NCBI RefSeq assembly: GCF_900108915.1
Contig: NZ_FNYH01000007.1
Location: 1-64,000 of the forward strand
Source of the DNA: Allopseudospirillum japonicum
GTDB lineage: Bacteria > Pseudomonadota > Gammaproteobacteria > Pseudomonadales > Halomonadaceae
Direction: 5' to 3'
DNA: 64,000 nt
The translations under genes and the position numbers were made by a program. Shown here piece by piece: positions 27,229 through 37,680 of the stretch. Under the pieces are notes generated by a model that saw nothing but the letters and a program-made list of their open reading frames with translations, did no database searches and had not been told where the DNA came from. Numbering within the stretch: position 1 is the first letter of the stretch; every line of letters starts with the position of its first letter.

Positions 27229-28077
27229 TTAGGCTGGGATCAATGTTACTTGTAAATTGTCGATCAGGCGGGTGTTGCCTAGATAGGCCGCCGCTAAAAT
27301 CACCAGTTCGGTATCTGTTGCTTGTGCAGGTGCTAAGGTCAGTGCCTGCCGGACTTCTAAGTAGTCCAGACGCCAAGTGCGCAAGGCGTGTTGACCCACT
27401 TGGAGGGCTTGGTCAATTTCTGCCCCTGCTTTAAGTGTTTGGGCCACTTGTTGTAACGCTTGGTAAAGCTCGGGGGCTTGTGCGCGTTCTTGTGGACTTA
27501 AATAGCCATTGCGTGAGCTCAGCGCTAATCCATCAGTATCCCGTACTGTGGGCACCCCAAGAATTTCGATGGGCATATTTAAATCAGCAACCAATTTACG
27601 AATCACTGCTAATTGCTGATAATCCTTCTCACCAAAAAGTGCCACATCAGGTTGCACAATATTAAGTAGCTTACTGACCACCGTAGCCACACCAGCAAAA
27701 TGCGTCGGGCGCGACTGACCACAAAGCCCTTGGCTGACGCCGGCAACTTGGACTTGGGTGTGATCTTGCATCCCTTGGGGATACATTTCTTGGACACTGG
27801 GAACGAATAATAAATGACAGTTGGCATCCACAAGCTGGACTTGATCGGCTTCCAAGGTCCGTGGATAAGCCTCTAAATCTTCATGAGCGCCAAACTGGAG
27901 CGGATTGACAAAAATACTCACGACCACCAAATCAGCCCATTGGTGTGCAGTATTGACCAGCTGAATATGACCCGCATGTAAGTTCCCCATTGTGGGAACT
28001 AAGGCCACACGTTTTCCTTGGCTGCGGGCGCGCTGAATTTGTGCACGGACCCCTTGAATGCTGTGTTCTGTATTCAT
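27229..28077 (-). CDS. panC: Pantoate--beta-alanine ligase
   Basis: The 282-residue enzyme shows the HIGH-type [14 protein letters not shown] motif, FGEKDYQQL, and [12 protein letters not shown]. It condenses pantoate and beta-alanine with ATP in the last step of pantothenate synthesis. Its ATG overlaps the panB stop by four bases (ATGA), so the two are translationally coupled. Confidence 0.96.
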   Translation of the reverse strand: MNTEHSIQGVRAQIQRARSQGKRVALVPTMGNLHAGHIQLVNTAHQWADLVVVSIFVNPLQFGAHEDLEAYPRTLEADQVQLVDANCHLLFVPSVQEMYPQGMQDHTQVQVAGVSQGLCGQSRPTHFAGVATVVSKLLNIVQPDVALFGEKDYQQLAVIRKLVADLNMPIEILGVPTVRDTDGLALSSRNGYLSPQERAQAPELYQALQQVAQTLKAGAEIDQALQVGQHALRTWRLDYLEVRQALTLAPAQATDTELVILAAAYLGNTRLIDNLQVTLIPA

Positions 28078-28868
28078 GAAAAAGTATGTTCCTCAGCGGG
28101 AAACTGTCCTGATTTAACGGCTTGGTGATAAGCGGCAATGGCTTCTGGGATACTTGGGGCTTCTGCCATAAAGTTTTTCACAAACTTGGCCGTATGTCCC
28201 AAGGTGGCACCGAGCATATCGTGCAACACTAACACTTGGCCATCGGTATGCGGGCCAGCGCCTATGCCAATGACAGGCACTTGGACTGCTTGAGTAACCG
28301 CTTGTGCAAGGCTGGTGGGCACGCATTCTAGCAACAGCATACTCGCCCCAGCGTCTACTAGCTCTTTAGCGGCTTGAACAATGGCATCGGCTTGGCTTGG
28401 TTCGCGACCTTGCACCTTATAGCCGCCGAGTTGGTTGACCGTTTGCGGTGTCAGACCCATATGTGCACATACGGGAATACCACGCCGTGTTAATTCTCGA
28501 ATCCCTTCTGCCAACCAAGCTTCACCTTCAATCTTAATCAGGTGAGCACCTGCCCGCATCAAGCTTGCGGCATTGTTGAGCAGTTCAGGCAGACTTGCAT
28601 TTCCCATAAAGGGAAGATCCGCCATAATCAAAGATCCTTGATTACCACGCTTCACACAAGCAACATGGTACGCCATGTGTTCTAAGGTCACAGGTAGGGT
28701 GGAATCATGGCCTTGTAAAACCATGCCGAGGGAATCTCCAACCAGAATGACCTCAACCCCAGCGCCACTTACATGGCCCGCAAAGGTTGCATCATAGGCG
28801 GTTAGGCAAGAAAACTTTTCCCCATTACGTTTGAGCGTGTTCAGGGTGCTCAGGGTGAGGGTCTTCAT
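28074..28868 (-). CDS. panB: 3-methyl-2-oxobutanoate hydroxymethyltransferase
   Basis: The 264-residue enzyme has the conserved [38 protein letters not shown] and ADLPFMGN segments with metal-binding aspartates. It makes ketopantoate from 2-oxoisovalerate and 5,10-methylene-tetrahydrofolate. It heads the panB-panC-panD run, and the folate gene folK lies upstream after a 262-bp gap. Confidence 0.96.
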   Translation of the reverse strand: MKTLTLSTLNTLKRNGEKFSCLTAYDATFAGHVSGAGVEVILVGDSLGMVLQGHDSTLPVTLEHMAYHVACVKRGNQGSLIMADLPFMGNASLPELLNNAASLMRAGAHLIKIEGEAWLAEGIRELTRRGIPVCAHMGLTPQTVNQLGGYKVQGREPSQADAIVQAAKELVDAGASMLLLECVPTSLAQAVTQAVQVPVIGIGAGPHTDGQVLVLHDMLGATLGHTAKFVKNFMAEAPSIPEAIAAYHQAVKSGQFPAEEHTFS

Positions 28869-28956
28869 AAAAACGATCCACTTCTTTCAGGTTAAAGGTG
28901 GCCCTTGAGTGCCTGCACATCACCAGTACAAGGCAAGCGAAAAGGTGGGCACGAAG

Positions 28957-28976
28957 TGTTACAGTGTTCTGTTACA
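28957..28976. promoter_or_regulatory. Direct repeat TGTTACA upstream of panB
   Basis: Two copies of TGTTACA spaced 13 bp start-to-start lie about 90-110 bp upstream of the panB start. This could be a regulator site in the panB promoter, but I know of no matching regulator. Confidence 0.25.
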
Positions 28977-29035
28977 AATTGATAAAAGTACCTGAGTTTC
29001 GCCAATGACCAAGGGGGTGCACATGGATTAGCTTG

Positions 29036-29070
29036 CACCAAGCACCTGCTGCTAGGTGTTACGCTTGGTG
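29036..29070. terminator. Hairpin downstream of folK
   Basis: CACCAAGC (29036-29043) pairs with GCTTGGTG (29063-29070), with an inner ACCT/AGGT pairing. It lies 60 bp beyond the folK stop on the minus strand but lacks a clear T tract, so terminator function is uncertain. Confidence 0.35.
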
Positions 29071-29130
29071 ACTTTTACTCATCCAGTGCACGATAAAAGC
29101 GCAGGCACTTTGAGAAAGTTACTTTACTCT

Positions 29131-29637
29131 TTATTGAACACAATCTGCAAGATTATTCAGCATCTGTAGGTCCTGTGTATCGATTTCCGATAAAAGCTGA
29201 CAAAGCAGCTCCCCCGTTGGTAAACAAAGCTCAGGGTTAAGTGTGTAAAGTGGTAACAGTACAAAGCCACGCGTGCGCATGTGTGCATGAGGGATACATA
29301 AGTCTTTATCTTGTAACACAAGATCCGCATATAAAAGAATATCCAAATCCAGAGTACGAGGCCCCCACACTTGGGTACGTACGCGTGCCTGTGCGTTTTC
29401 AATTGCTTGCAAGGCCGCAAGCAAGTCATAGGGGGCTAAGTGCGTGCGTACTTGGGCCACGGCATTGACAAAATCAGGCTGCTCTAAAACGCCGACAGGT
29501 GCACTACGGAAAAAAGGCGACACCGCAAGTACTTGCATCTGAGGGTGGGCATTGATCGCAGCGAGCGCTTGTTTGAGATAAGCTTGCTTATCGCCTAGAT
29601 TAGAACCTAAGCCAATATAAGTGATCGCATCTTGCAT
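29131..29637 (-). CDS. folK: Hydroxymethyldihydropterin pyrophosphokinase
   Basis: The 168-residue enzyme begins with YIGLGSNLGDKQAYL and contains WGPRTLDLDILLY, the family signature with the metal-binding aspartates, and PHAHMRTRGFVLLPL. It phosphorylates hydroxymethyl-dihydropterin with ATP in folate synthesis. It starts 10 bp after pcnB ends; the pcnB-folK-pan order is common in Gammaproteobacteria. Confidence 0.94.
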   Translation of the reverse strand: MQDAITYIGLGSNLGDKQAYLKQALAAINAHPQMQVLAVSPFFRSAPVGVLEQPDFVNAVAQVRTHLAPYDLLAALQAIENAQARVRTQVWGPRTLDLDILLYADLVLQDKDLCIPHAHMRTRGFVLLPLYTLNPELCLPTGELLCQLLSEIDTQDLQMLNNLADCVQ

Positions 29638-29647
29638 CTTATGCTCC

Positions 29648-30970
29648 TCAAGCGGAAGGGGCTGTGGTTTTAGCCGCCGGCCGTGCCCGTTTTTTACGCT
29701 TTTTAGTGCGGGGTTTTTTATTGGCTGGTCCCAAGGCTTTGACCATAGCTACTTGGGTTTCTGCGGGGGCTTGCTGGAATTGCGTCCACCAAGCGCCAAG
29801 GCCTTGTAAATCCTCGCCGGCTTGCTCGCGTAATAACACAAAATCATAAGCAGCGCGAAAACGTGGATGTTCTATTAAACGCCAAGCGCGCTTGCCGTGG
29901 CGTTGTGGTAGGCGCAGTTGAAAAGTCCAAATTTCTTGCAAAGGGGTGGAAAAACGCCGCGGAATCAAGGTGTGTTGGGCTTGAGCTTGTAGGCTAATCT
30001 GCGCTGCCTCATGAAAGGTTTCCATTTTCATGGTGGCTAGGCTGAGGCGACGCTTACTGAGCAAATGGAGCAAGGCCGGCCAAATGAGGGCTGCATATAA
30101 AAAGGCAGGAGTCACAGGTTTATTTTCTGCTAGGCGCTGGTCTGTATTGTGCAAAGCCGCTTCTACTAACGCCAGAGTATGGGGGATATGCTGGAAAGCC
30201 TGTTCTGTTGCAGGAAAAAGCATTTTAAACAAGCCGTACTCACGCAATAAGCGCAGACAAAGCAAGGCATAGCCAGAGAGAAAAAGCTTAAGCACTTCAT
30301 CAAACATACGCGCCGGCGATACTTGCAGCAGTAAGGGGGCTAACGCACTGATGGGGGCTTGCGTCTGGGCTTCTAAAGTGAAATCCAATTTGGCCGCAAA
30401 ACGTACCGCGCGCAGCATACGCACAGGATCTTCACGATAACGTTGTTCAGGGTCACCGATCATGCGTAATTGACGCGCTTTGATATCCTGCAGACCCTGT
30501 GCATAGTCATAAATACAAGCATCTGCCAGATTGTAATACAGGGCATTAACGGTGAAATCTCGCCTCAGTGCATCTTCTTGAATACAACCGTACACGTTAT
30601 CGCGCAACAAAAGGCCATTAGCAAGTTGTTGGTGATGCGGGTGGGTGTCGGCTTCTGGTGCACCGCGAAAGGTGGTGACTTCTATCGTCTCGCGGCCAAA
30701 ACGCACATGTACAATCCGAAAGCGGCGCCCAATCAAACGTGCGTGACGGAAGACTTGCTTAATTTGTTCTGGGGTCGCATCTGTGGCTACATCAAAGTCT
30801 TTAGGTTGCTGATCGAGCAAAGGATCACGTACGGCGCCACCGACAAGGTAGGCTTGATAGCCGGCTTGATGTAAGCCATGTAAGACTTTCAACGCTGCTT
30901 CGCTGATATGGCGCAGACGTATCGGGTGCTGTTTGGGGGAAATTACTTGAATTTCAGCAGGGTGAGTCAT
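29648..30970 (-). CDS. pcnB: Poly(A) polymerase I
   Basis: About 440 residues from the ATG at 30970, preceded by GAAGAG. The class II nucleotidyltransferase head has YLVGGAVRDPLL, KDFDVATDATPEQIKQ with the catalytic aspartates, RRDFTVNALYYN, and the PcnB arginine-rich segment REDPVRMLRAVRFAAKL. The basic, repeat-poor tail (KKPRTKKRKKRARPAAK) is typical of PcnB and separates it from the CCA-adding enzyme. It adds 3' poly(A) tails that promote RNA decay. Confidence 0.92.
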   Translation of the reverse strand: MTHPAEIQVISPKQHPIRLRHISEAALKVLHGLHQAGYQAYLVGGAVRDPLLDQQPKDFDVATDATPEQIKQVFRHARLIGRRFRIVHVRFGRETIEVTTFRGAPEADTHPHHQQLANGLLLRDNVYGCIQEDALRRDFTVNALYYNLADACIYDYAQGLQDIKARQLRMIGDPEQRYREDPVRMLRAVRFAAKLDFTLEAQTQAPISALAPLLLQVSPARMFDEVLKLFLSGYALLCLRLLREYGLFKMLFPATEQAFQHIPHTLALVEAALHNTDQRLAENKPVTPAFLYAALIWPALLHLLSKRRLSLATMKMETFHEAAQISLQAQAQHTLIPRRFSTPLQEIWTFQLRLPQRHGKRAWRLIEHPRFRAAYDFVLLREQAGEDLQGLGAWWTQFQQAPAETQVAMVKALGPANKKPRTKKRKKRARPAAKTTAPSA

Positions 30971-31158
30971 CAATCTCTTCAACTTACGCAAGGCATTTTA
31001 GCCATAGAATAAAATTACAGGTCAAAAAGTGCCTGAGGAAAGCCACCAAGATTAACCGAAAATTGGTTTGTGATATAGGTTTGTTGCTGATACCGGCTTG
31101 CACTTTTACAAGTAGAGTACAAGCCGAGAGGATTTCTGATGGGCAACAGGCAGGTGAA

Positions 31159-33621
31159 TTAATGCGCAGAAGTTTGCCGTGCTTGCTGGCAGCGTGCTTC
31201 TAATTCTAGATTGCGCTGGCGGCATTCTTGGGTTTTGACCCGATCAATAGCATCAAACAAGCTATCTGTACCTTTTTCCACATTCTTAATTAGTTCTTGG
31301 ACTTGTTCATAGCGTTCACCGGCTTGACGTGCCTGAATCAAGGTGGCGCATAAATCGGCTTGCTTTTGATAAGTCTGCACAAGATTTTGCCAAGCTTCAC
31401 AGCGCTGGCGGCGTGGATCTTGGCTATCTCGATGCAACCAAGCGCGAATTGGGCACTGATCTTGCGAGGCTTGCTGTAAGCGATCTTTTTGGGTGAGTTG
31501 GGTTAATAACTCATCTTTAAAACAGATGTATTCGAGTTTGACTTTATTGATTTCAAAGACTAAATCCACATCACAGACTTGATCTGTGGGACGTTTTAAC
31601 GCACGGGTTTGCTCAGCCACATTCACTAAGCTGGCGACTCTTTGATCAATTTCCCCCGTCATTTGGTACACCTGCTCGCCAATAGCAGAATTTTCCATAT
31701 TGATTTGTGCAAGCTCGTCGGCCACTTGGGTGAGTTTTTCCATGTGCTCCAGTTGACTGCTTGAGGCAGTGCGTATATCTGCCACCAATTTCATCAGTCC
31801 GCCAAGATTGCGGTTAATTTCTGCTAAGGCTTCTTGGGTATGGACGGCAAGTTGTTGTACTTCGGTGGCAACCACGGCAAAACCACGGCCATGCTCACCG
31901 GCGCGTGCCGCTTCAATGGAAGCGTTGAGCGCTAATAAATTGGTTTGATCGGCAATCTCGCCAATTTTTTTGGCTAACTGGCTCATCACTTCTGCCTGAT
32001 CTTGCATACTGCCGACTTTGTGATCACTTTGCTGAATATGAGCGGTGACTTCTTGCACGGCTTCATGGGTGATCTGGATCATGTCGGATTGTTTATGTGA
32101 AGATTGACGCAAATGCTCGGCAGAATCGGCTAGGGTTGTTGTCCCTTGGCGCAAAATCACCCCAGTATTTTGAATAATGGCCATCAGCTCAGAAATACTC
32201 ACCCCTAACGTATTGACCGCGGCAATCAGGCTGCCTAATTTGCCAGAAGTGCCATGCACGGCCAAACGAGAAGTAAAATTAGATTCAGCAAAGGATAAGA
32301 TGGTAGCGAGAATTTCCTCAAAATGTAGCTGGCTGGAATCGAGCATATTATTCAAGATTTGCCGCAAGGCATCTAACTGTGGGTTAGAGGTTTGTTGATG
32401 CACACGATAGGCATAAAAACCGGCATCGACACGGCGCACCACTTCTTCCACTTCGACCAGCACTTGTTTATCTTGCACAAACTGGCGTTCGACTTGGGTA
32501 ATATTGGTATTAATTAAGCGCGCCATTTGCGCCAGTTCGTCCGCCCCTTCGGGGCTTTTACCGCGGAAGGTGACACGGCTGGCCTCGTTTCTTTGTTGAT
32601 AAAGATATTCGAAAAAGCCATTTAAGCCGGTACTAATGTAGCCCAAGGGGCAAATCACCAGCTTGTGAATGCCAAGGAAAATAAAGCCCATAGTCGCGAT
32701 GAGCATCAAAGCGATCAGCCCAAGAAAAGAGGTACTTAAACGCTGGACTTCCTGCAATTGCGCATCAATAAAACGGCGTGGCTCACCGACAATATGCCAA
32801 CCGATAATTTGGCCTTCAATATCTTTCACCGGCAGACGAATGGCAAAGTATGCATCGGTCAAGACATATTCTTGCTGGAGCAAGGCGTGTGCTTCTAAGC
32901 TACGAGCGGCAGCTAGGGTGCTATCGCTAAACCATTTGTTATTGGCAACCGGTAAACCGGCAACTTTTTGGTTGTTAGCGGCTTTGGTGGCAATTTGGGT
33001 GGCCTCTTGGGTCAGTAGCATCAAATAAAAGCGGCTATCTTGTTCAAAATCCCGGCTAATACTGCCTACCCCTTGCATAAATTCTAAGGTGCCAAGCAGT
33101 TGGTTGCCCTCAGTTAAAGGCACCAAAGCGCGTATCATGGCGCCATCACGTCCCAGCTCGAAACCGACCAAGGCTTTTTTATTCTGGTTCACTTGGCGCA
33201 CACTGGCACGAAATTTCCCTAAATCCTCGCCGAAGGCATTTAAATCCCAACTACGCACAAAAGAGCGCATTTGTGCCGTGTGTAGGTGAATTTTGATGCC
33301 TTTAAAATTGGTATTATTGCGGTATAACTCGCCAATATGTTCAAGCGCAAGGGCGGCTAAATCACGATCATATTGCAGCAAAGCGGTATGCAAATCGGTA
33401 TTTGTGGTTAAACCCACGGCATTGGTGAGGCCAATTTCTTGTTTTTTGGTTAAGCGGCGCTCGACCTCGTTGATTAAAAACTGGCGGCGCTCGATCAGTG
33501 TGCTTTGGGCAAGATCTTGTTCGACTAAGTACGCATAAAAAGCGCCACTCATTAAAGAGACTAACCCTATGCTCAGCACCAGCAAAAAGAGTTTGCCGTG
33601 TAGTTTGAGATGTTTAAACAT
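31159..33621 (-). CDS. Methyl-accepting chemotaxis protein with Cache domain and altered CZB-like tail
   Basis: About 820 residues from the ATG at 33621 (MFKHLKLHGKLFLLV). Two membrane helices flank a periplasmic single or double Cache region (about 45-310), followed by HAMP segments and a signalling domain with the tip [20 protein letters not shown]. The last 130 residues align in pattern with a chemoreceptor zinc-binding (CZB) domain, but the expected histidines are replaced: KLEYICFKDEL, DQCPIRAWLH and YQKQADLC. Metal or redox sensing through cysteines is a guess. Confidence 0.78.
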   Translation of the reverse strand: MFKHLKLHGKLFLLVLSIGLVSLMSGAFYAYLVEQDLAQSTLIERRQFLINEVERRLTKKQEIGLTNAVGLTTNTDLHTALLQYDRDLAALALEHIGELYRNNTNFKGIKIHLHTAQMRSFVRSWDLNAFGEDLGKFRASVRQVNQNKKALVGFELGRDGAMIRALVPLTEGNQLLGTLEFMQGVGSISRDFEQDSRFYLMLLTQEATQIATKAANNQKVAGLPVANNKWFSDSTLAAARSLEAHALLQQEYVLTDAYFAIRLPVKDIEGQIIGWHIVGEPRRFIDAQLQEVQRLSTSFLGLIALMLIATMGFIFLGIHKLVICPLGYISTGLNGFFEYLYQQRNEASRVTFRGKSPEGADELAQMARLINTNITQVERQFVQDKQVLVEVEEVVRRVDAGFYAYRVHQQTSNPQLDALRQILNNMLDSSQLHFEEILATILSFAESNFTSRLAVHGTSGKLGSLIAAVNTLGVSISELMAIIQNTGVILRQGTTTLADSAEHLRQSSHKQSDMIQITHEAVQEVTAHIQQSDHKVGSMQDQAEVMSQLAKKIGEIADQTNLLALNASIEAARAGEHGRGFAVVATEVQQLAVHTQEALAEINRNLGGLMKLVADIRTASSSQLEHMEKLTQVADELAQINMENSAIGEQVYQMTGEIDQRVASLVNVAEQTRALKRPTDQVCDVDLVFEINKVKLEYICFKDELLTQLTQKDRLQQASQDQCPIRAWLHRDSQDPRRQRCEAWQNLVQTYQKQADLCATLIQARQAGERYEQVQELIKNVEKGTDSLFDAIDRVKTQECRQRNLELEARCQQARQTSAH

Positions 33622-33903
33622 GATGAAAACGCCGCTCCATAACGAAAAAAAGCCTAGAAGGTACCACCAAAGCGGGCACAAGCTAGAAGGCTAATCCTAC
33701 CGGAAATGTACGAATATTAACAAAACCTATATCAAGCCTTTAGCATAAAGTGTTACTTTGCGAAACAGGGTAACTGATCTACGAGGCGGGCACGGCGGCT
33801 TTTTGGCAAGAAATCACTCTTTCAGCGGATGGGCAAGGCGCTAAACTCGCCTATATTCAGTGCTTAATAATAAAAACTATGCACTGCATCAGGGAAAGTG
33901 AGT

Positions 33904-35622
33904 ATGCCCACGTCTTTATCTTCTACCCAAGTTGCTGACGCAACACCGCAACCCAAAATCCTGCAAGCGACGGATTCGGCCTATGCCTATCCTTTGTTAA
34001 TTAAGCGTATTTTGCAATCTGGCGTGCAAGCCGGCGGCCCACATCGCATTATCTATCGTGATCAGCAAAGTTATGATTATCCAACGCTTTATCAAAGAGT
34101 GTGCCGTTTCGCCAATGCCTTAACTGATCTTGGGGTGCGTGCAGGGGATACGGTGGCGGTTTTGGATTGGGATAGCCATCGCTATTTAGAAAGCTTTTTT
34201 GCGATTCCCATGCTCGGGGCCATCTTGCATACGGTGAATGTGCGCCTTGCACCTGAGCAAATCTTATACACTTTACAACATGCGCAAGATACTTGGATTT
34301 TAACCCATGATGATTTCGCGCCCGTGCTTGCGCCTATGCAAGCAGAGTTACCGGCCATTCGTGGTTATCTTCGTTTAACTGATACGCCAGAAATAGCAAC
34401 CGAGATCCTGCCTTATGTTGGCGAGTATGAGGCTCTATTAGCCGCCTCTGCTGCCAGCTACGAGTTTGCAGATTTTGATGAGAACGCGATTGCTACCCTA
34501 TTTTACACCACAGGCACCACGGGAGATCCTAAAGGGGTGTGTTTCTCGCACCGGCAACTGGTTTTGCATACTTTAAATGAAGTCAATGTGCTGCAGGCGC
34601 CAAGTACAGACTTACTACACGGGGATCGTGTGTATATGCCGATTACCCCTATGTTCCATGTCCATGCGTGGGGGGTACCTTATTCTGCAACCTTGATGGG
34701 GTGTGAGCAAGTGTATCCAGGGCGTTATGAACCCCAAGTGTTGCTTGAACTGATCCAAAAGCACAAGGTGGATTTTTCTCACTGTGTGCCCACGATTTTA
34801 AGCATGATTTTGAGCCAAGCCCAAGAGATGGATTTTAACGGCTGGCGGGTGCTTATCGGTGGAAGTGCTTTGCCAAAAGGGCTGGCGCGCAAAGCAAAAT
34901 CTATGAATATTGATGTGCGTGCAGCTTATGGGATGTCAGAAACCTGCCCTTTATTGACCGCCGCGTTTTTACCTGCGCAAGTACGGGCTGCAGATTTTGA
35001 GGAACAGTTGGAATGGCGTACTAAAACCGGTAGCCCTGTACCCTTGGTGGATTTGCGCTTAATGGATGTGGATGGGCATTTTGTACCCCATGATGGCCAA
35101 AGCGTGGGCGAAATTGTGGTGCGTGCCCCTTGGTTAACACAGGCTTATTTCAAAGATCCCCAAAGCAGTACGCATTTGTGGGCGCATGGGTGGTTGCATA
35201 CGGGGGATGTTGCTTCAATTGATGAATATGGGCGGGTGCAAATCCATGACCGTATTAAAGATGTGATTAAAACCGGCGGTGAATGGATTTCTTCCCTTGC
35301 GCTGGAAAATTTGATCAGCCAGCATCCACAAGTGTTAGAAGTGGCTGTCGTGGGCGTGCCTGATCCTCAATGGGGAGAACGCCCGGTAGCCTTAATTGTG
35401 CCGCATCAACCAGATCAAGCGCCCAGTGCCGCAGAGATTCGCCAGCATCTCAAACAAGCAGTCAGTGAAGGCCACCTACCTAAATGGGCTATCCCGAGCC
35501 AAATCCATTGTGTCGAACAAATTGCCAAAACTAGTGTGGGCAAATTGGATAAAAAACGCATTCGTCGCCAGTTGGATACTCAGGCTATTGGAGCTGCAAG
35601 TTTTATTAGTACCCACGAATAG
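33904..35622 (+). CDS. Medium/long-chain fatty-acyl-CoA synthetase, AlkK type
   Basis: About 572 residues from the ATG at 33904, with AGGGA 8 bp upstream (a GTG two codons earlier is the alternative). AMP-binding motif FYTTGTTGDPKGV, AYGMSETCP, and the C-terminal GGEWISSLALENLI and KTSVGKLDKK with the catalytic lysine identify an AlkK/FadD-like ligase. It activates fatty acids to acyl-CoA. It is followed 51 bp later by DUF1302 and DUF1329 genes, a common grouping in bacteria that grow on lipids, alkanes or terpenoids. Confidence 0.85.
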   Translation: MPTSLSSTQVADATPQPKILQATDSAYAYPLLIKRILQSGVQAGGPHRIIYRDQQSYDYPTLYQRVCRFANALTDLGVRAGDTVAVLDWDSHRYLESFFAIPMLGAILHTVNVRLAPEQILYTLQHAQDTWILTHDDFAPVLAPMQAELPAIRGYLRLTDTPEIATEILPYVGEYEALLAASAASYEFADFDENAIATLFYTTGTTGDPKGVCFSHRQLVLHTLNEVNVLQAPSTDLLHGDRVYMPITPMFHVHAWGVPYSATLMGCEQVYPGRYEPQVLLELIQKHKVDFSHCVPTILSMILSQAQEMDFNGWRVLIGGSALPKGLARKAKSMNIDVRAAYGMSETCPLLTAAFLPAQVRAADFEEQLEWRTKTGSPVPLVDLRLMDVDGHFVPHDGQSVGEIVVRAPWLTQAYFKDPQSSTHLWAHGWLHTGDVASIDEYGRVQIHDRIKDVIKTGGEWISSLALENLISQHPQVLEVAVVGVPDPQWGERPVALIVPHQPDQAPSAAEIRQHLKQAVSEGHLPKWAIPSQIHCVEQIAKTSVGKLDKKRIRRQLDTQAIGAASFISTHE

Positions 35623-35673
35623 CCAATACCCAGAACGCTAACCTAACAATAAGAATAAAAGAGGGAGTAACTT

Positions 35674-37644
35674 ATGTCTTTGCATCAATCAAAGCTAAGT
35701 GCATTCAGCTTGGCCCTACTGGCTGCCCAAGGTGGGCAAGCATTTGCGGGAGATTTCCAGTTAGGGACTTGGGATGCCCAATTGAACTCACAAATCAGTG
35801 TGGGGGCGAGTTGGCGAGCAGGAGACCGCAATTCTGACTACCTAGGCGCAGGCACCTTACAGCAAGGCAGTTTATTAGCACCAGCACAAGTCAATCCCTT
35901 ATTAGCAGGGCAACAAACCAATAACACAGATGATGGTAATCAAAATTATGACACCGGCGAATTGTTTTCCTTGGTGATTAAAGGTAGTCACGAATTAAAC
36001 CTAAGTCGTGAGATGACAGGTTTTAAATTTGGCGTCCGCTATTGGTACGATGCCGCCTTGGATCATCTGGATCGAGAATCTGCCTATGGTCAGATGAATA
36101 CTTGGCAATATGCGCGCAGTTTTGATGAAGCTAAAGGCGGGGTAGAGCTACTAGATGCTTATCTCTGGCATGAATTGGACATTGCTGATCAACCGGCCCA
36201 AGTCAAGCTTGGGCGTCATGTCCTTAACTGGGGGGAAAGCACCTTTATCCAAGGGGGGATCAATAGTATTAACCCTGTCGATGTGCCGGCATTACGTAAG
36301 CCAGGGGCAGAACTGAAAGAAGGCCTGTTGCCGGTTGCTATGTTATCTGCTTCTTTAAGCTTGAATGATGCTTGGAGCTTAGAGGGTTTCTACCAGTTAA
36401 AGTGGGAGCAAACCCGCCCTGATGCCTGCGGTACGTATTTTTCAAATAATGATTTTGCTGCAGAAGGCTGCGGCCCTGTGTATTTTGGCGGATCGCGTTA
36501 TACAGAAATGGCCAACGAGGTAGGAATTGCAGAACTTGCGATTGAAAATAGCCTAGTGCAAAAAAATACGGGCTATTCTTTAGCACAAATCCAAACGTTG
36601 GCCGCTACCCAGCCAGATCACCCAGATTTACCCTTATTACTTGGGGCTGCGCAACAAGTGCAAGCGCTTGTAGGCCAAGGGGTAAGCTTGGTGGCACCGC
36701 GTGGGCCTGATCAAAAGCCGTCAGATGCTGGTCAATATGGGGTTGCTCTACGTTGGTATGCTGAGGCACTCAATCATGGGACGGAATTTGGTTTCTATCA
36801 TCTGAACTATCATAGCCGCTTACCTTATGTGAATGGTGTGCTGGGCACCAATACCCCGAACAGCCAAGGGCAGCCCAATGCGCAAGACCCCAGTGCAGGC
36901 ACACAATCCCAATACCAGATTGCTTATCCTGAAGATATTAAAGTGTATGGGATGAGTTTTGCTACCTCCTTACCGACGGGCACCGCTTGGTCTGGAGAAG
37001 TGAGTTACCGCCCAGATCAACCGATCCAGATCAATGCCAATGATATTTTGGTACGGGCAGCGCCTTATCTTGTGTCTAACCCCAGTGCAGGGCCAAATGC
37101 CTCTTTATGGTATAGCTTACCGGAGGAAGTGCGTGCTTTCGCCAGTGGGACTCAGGTAGAAGGCTATCGGCGTTTGCCTGTGACTCAGTTACAAACCACC
37201 TTGATCCATGATGTAAATCGCGTGCTGGCGGCGGATAACTTACGTTTAGTCGGGGAAGTAGGCTTCACTTGGGTGGGGGATTTACCTGACCAAAGCCAAA
37301 TCCGTTTTGGGCGCTCAAGTATTTATGGGTCTTATGGTTCTGAAGGCTATGTCACGGATTTTTCTTGGGGGTATCGTCTACGTGCTACTTTGGAATATCC
37401 CAATCAGTGGGTCAGCGGTTTGACCATCAAGCCCACCTTAGCTTGGTCGCATGATGTGCAAGGCTATGGCCCTGAGCCAGGCGCGCAATTTTATGAAGGC
37501 CGTAAAATTATCGGGCTTTCATTGGCGGCAGAATACTTAAACACTTATCAGGCCAGCTTAAGTTATACCGAGTATTTAAAAACCGATTATTGGGATTTAG
37601 ACGATAGAGATTTTATCGCCATCAGCCTAGGTATGAGCTACTAA
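35674..37644 (+). CDS. DUF1302 outer-membrane protein
   Basis: The 656-residue protein has a signal peptide ending at AFA-GDFQ and a beta-rich body with NSQISVGASWRAGDRNSDY, KLGRHVLNWGEST and a C-terminal strand ending in aromatic-Ser-Tyr, as in outer-membrane barrels. DUF1302 proteins occur with DUF1329 and acyl-CoA synthetases and are thought to handle hydrophobic substrates at the envelope. GAGGGAG lies ahead of the ATG. Function inferred from context. Confidence 0.82.
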   Translation: MSLHQSKLSAFSLALLAAQGGQAFAGDFQLGTWDAQLNSQISVGASWRAGDRNSDYLGAGTLQQGSLLAPAQVNPLLAGQQTNNTDDGNQNYDTGELFSLVIKGSHELNLSREMTGFKFGVRYWYDAALDHLDRESAYGQMNTWQYARSFDEAKGGVELLDAYLWHELDIADQPAQVKLGRHVLNWGESTFIQGGINSINPVDVPALRKPGAELKEGLLPVAMLSASLSLNDAWSLEGFYQLKWEQTRPDACGTYFSNNDFAAEGCGPVYFGGSRYTEMANEVGIAELAIENSLVQKNTGYSLAQIQTLAATQPDHPDLPLLLGAAQQVQALVGQGVSLVAPRGPDQKPSDAGQYGVALRWYAEALNHGTEFGFYHLNYHSRLPYVNGVLGTNTPNSQGQPNAQDPSAGTQSQYQIAYPEDIKVYGMSFATSLPTGTAWSGEVSYRPDQPIQINANDILVRAAPYLVSNPSAGPNASLWYSLPEEVRAFASGTQVEGYRRLPVTQLQTTLIHDVNRVLAADNLRLVGEVGFTWVGDLPDQSQIRFGRSSIYGSYGSEGYVTDFSWGYRLRATLEYPNQWVSGLTIKPTLAWSHDVQGYGPEPGAQFYEGRKIIGLSLAAEYLNTYQASLSYTEYLKTDYWDLDDRDFIAISLGMSY

Positions 37645-37680
37645 CAAATAAAATAACAAGAAAGTAGGGAGTGTTACACA

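Noticed and set aside
33780-33815. Sigma-54-like GGGCACGG...TTTTTGG sequence before the AlkK-type gene
   Set aside because: The spacing between GG and GC elements does not fit the -24/-12 consensus.
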